Assembly (NCBI GenBank): GCA_016183065.1
Contig: JACPFF010000015.1
Span: 1 to 64,000, forward strand
Direction of reading: 5' to 3'
DNA: 64,000 nucleotides
DNA from: Deltaproteobacteria bacterium
Lineage (GTDB): Bacteria > UBA10199 > GCA-002796325 > JACPFF01
Positions 63,649 to 64,000 of the stretch are shown one piece after another. Numbering within the stretch: position 1 is the stretch's first letter; each line of letters begins with the position of its first letter. Position numbers and translations under genes: made by a program. Under the pieces are notes generated by a model. The model searched no databases, was not told the origin of the DNA, and saw nothing but the letters and a program-made list of their open reading frames with translations.

Positions 63649-64000
63649 ATGACCGTGGAACGGACGATCTTTGGGACCGATGGCGTGCGCGGCGTGGCGA
63701 ATGAAGAGCCGATGACGGTCGAGGTCGCCTTGCGACTCGGGCAAGCCGTGGCCTATCAATTTCGTCACCGACGGCGTCACGGCATTGTCATCGGAAAAGA
63801 TACGCGCCTCTCGGGATACATGCTCGAAACTGCGCTTGCCTCCGGCATCTGCTCCATGGGTGGCGATGTCCTCTTGGTGGGTCCGCTGCCGACGCCCGGG
63901 GTTGCCTATATCACCCGGGGCATGCGTGCGGACGCCGGGGTGATGATCTCGGCCTCGCACAACCCGTATCAAGATAACGGCATTAAATTCTTCGATGGGC
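63649..64000 (+). CDS. glmM: Phosphoglucosamine mutase, N-terminal part (cut by window end)
   Basis: An open frame of 117 codons with no stop before the window edge. It starts [20 protein letters not shown], as in Glm[21 protein letters not shown] and the phosphoserine loop [20 protein letters not shown] follow. It converts glucosamine-6-phosphate to glucosamine-1-phosphate for peptidoglycan and LPS. The start lies 43 bases after folP. Confidence 0.93.
   Translation, partial: MTVERTIFGTDGVRGVANEEPMTVEVALRLGQAVAYQFRHRRRHGIVIGKDTRLSGYMLETALASGICSMGGDVLLVGPLPTPGVAYITRGMRADAGVMISASHNPYQDNGIKFFDG

Noticed and set aside
62734-63972. Minus-strand open frame of 412 codons
   Set aside because: Antisense to folP and glmM, both clearly real on the plus strand.

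Overview
The window is a dense, GC-rich chromosomal segment of a Gram-negative bacterium. The Gram-negative call rests on a secretin, outer-membrane-type beta-barrel and lipoprotein genes, and a membrane-bound lytic transglycosylase. Core genes (sucA-sucB-lpd, mnmA-mtaB-rnc-era, mfd, mutL-miaA-eno, tilS-ftsH-folP-glmM) are spaced as in free-living bacteria. MutL carries the endonuclease motif of methyl-independent mismatch repair, NosZ is the Sec-exported clade II lipoprotein form, and there is a Bdellovibrio-type bacterial histone. Together these suit a lineage of the old deltaproteobacterial or Nitrospirota grade; the phylum cannot be fixed from this sequence alone.

Layout. 1-2.3 kb: a transposase tail, a truncated membrane-protein gene, tRNA-Pro, a VapBC toxin-antitoxin pair and a small beta-barrel protein. 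2.4-8.7 kb: a polyprenol-kinase-like protein, then the complete 2-oxoglutarate dehydrogenase operon. 8.7-10.7 kb: lemA and two TPM-domain genes. 10.7-15.4 kb (minus strand): enoyl-CoA hydratase, an SCP2-type thiolase, its DUF35 partner, and an osmoprotectant ABC transporter with a truncated permease domain. 15.4-20.4 kb: tRNA-modification and ribosome-biogenesis genes. 20.7-24.2 kb: a giant secreted protein. 24.2-35.6 kb: a lytic transglycosylase facing a compact Tad (Flp-type) pilus operon. 35.5-40.8 kb: mfd, tRNA-Gln and rhlE. 40.9-47.5 kb: a nitrous oxide reductase cluster led by an Rrf2 regulator (cytochrome c, nosZ, a nosB-like gene, nosL, nosD, nosF, nosY). 47.6-51.1 kb: malic enzyme, histone and cNMP/FNR-type regulators. 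51.1-64 kb: lysA, a carotenoid-type membrane protein, an HD-GYP regulator, mutL, miaA, eno, rimI, bfn, vanZ-like, tilS, ftsH, folP and the start of glmM.

How the genes work together. The TCA-cycle complex and malic enzyme supply electrons, and the nos cluster provides N2O respiration under likely NO/O2-responsive control (an Rrf2 protein with three Cys, and nearby an FNR-type regulator with four Cys). The Tad operon is unusual: two tiny class III prepilins, a TadZ-TadA fusion ATPase, a membrane PAS protein with no output domain, and a terminal DUF192 protein, most joined by start/stop overlaps.

The most striking signal cuts across genes. A modular family of short palindromic repeats sits in frame inside, or at the ends of, protein genes. 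It lies in the middle of sucA, at the C-terminus of an RluA-type pseudouridine synthase, at the N-terminus of the PAS protein, and in the Tad operon spacer. Two copies match at 59 of 61 bases although 23 kb apart. A second family, a hairpin with stems of about 22 bp, recurs at three intergenic sites beside respiratory and regulatory genes. Together these look like an active palindromic-element system that can extend proteins, comparable in principle to the palindromic elements of Rickettsia.
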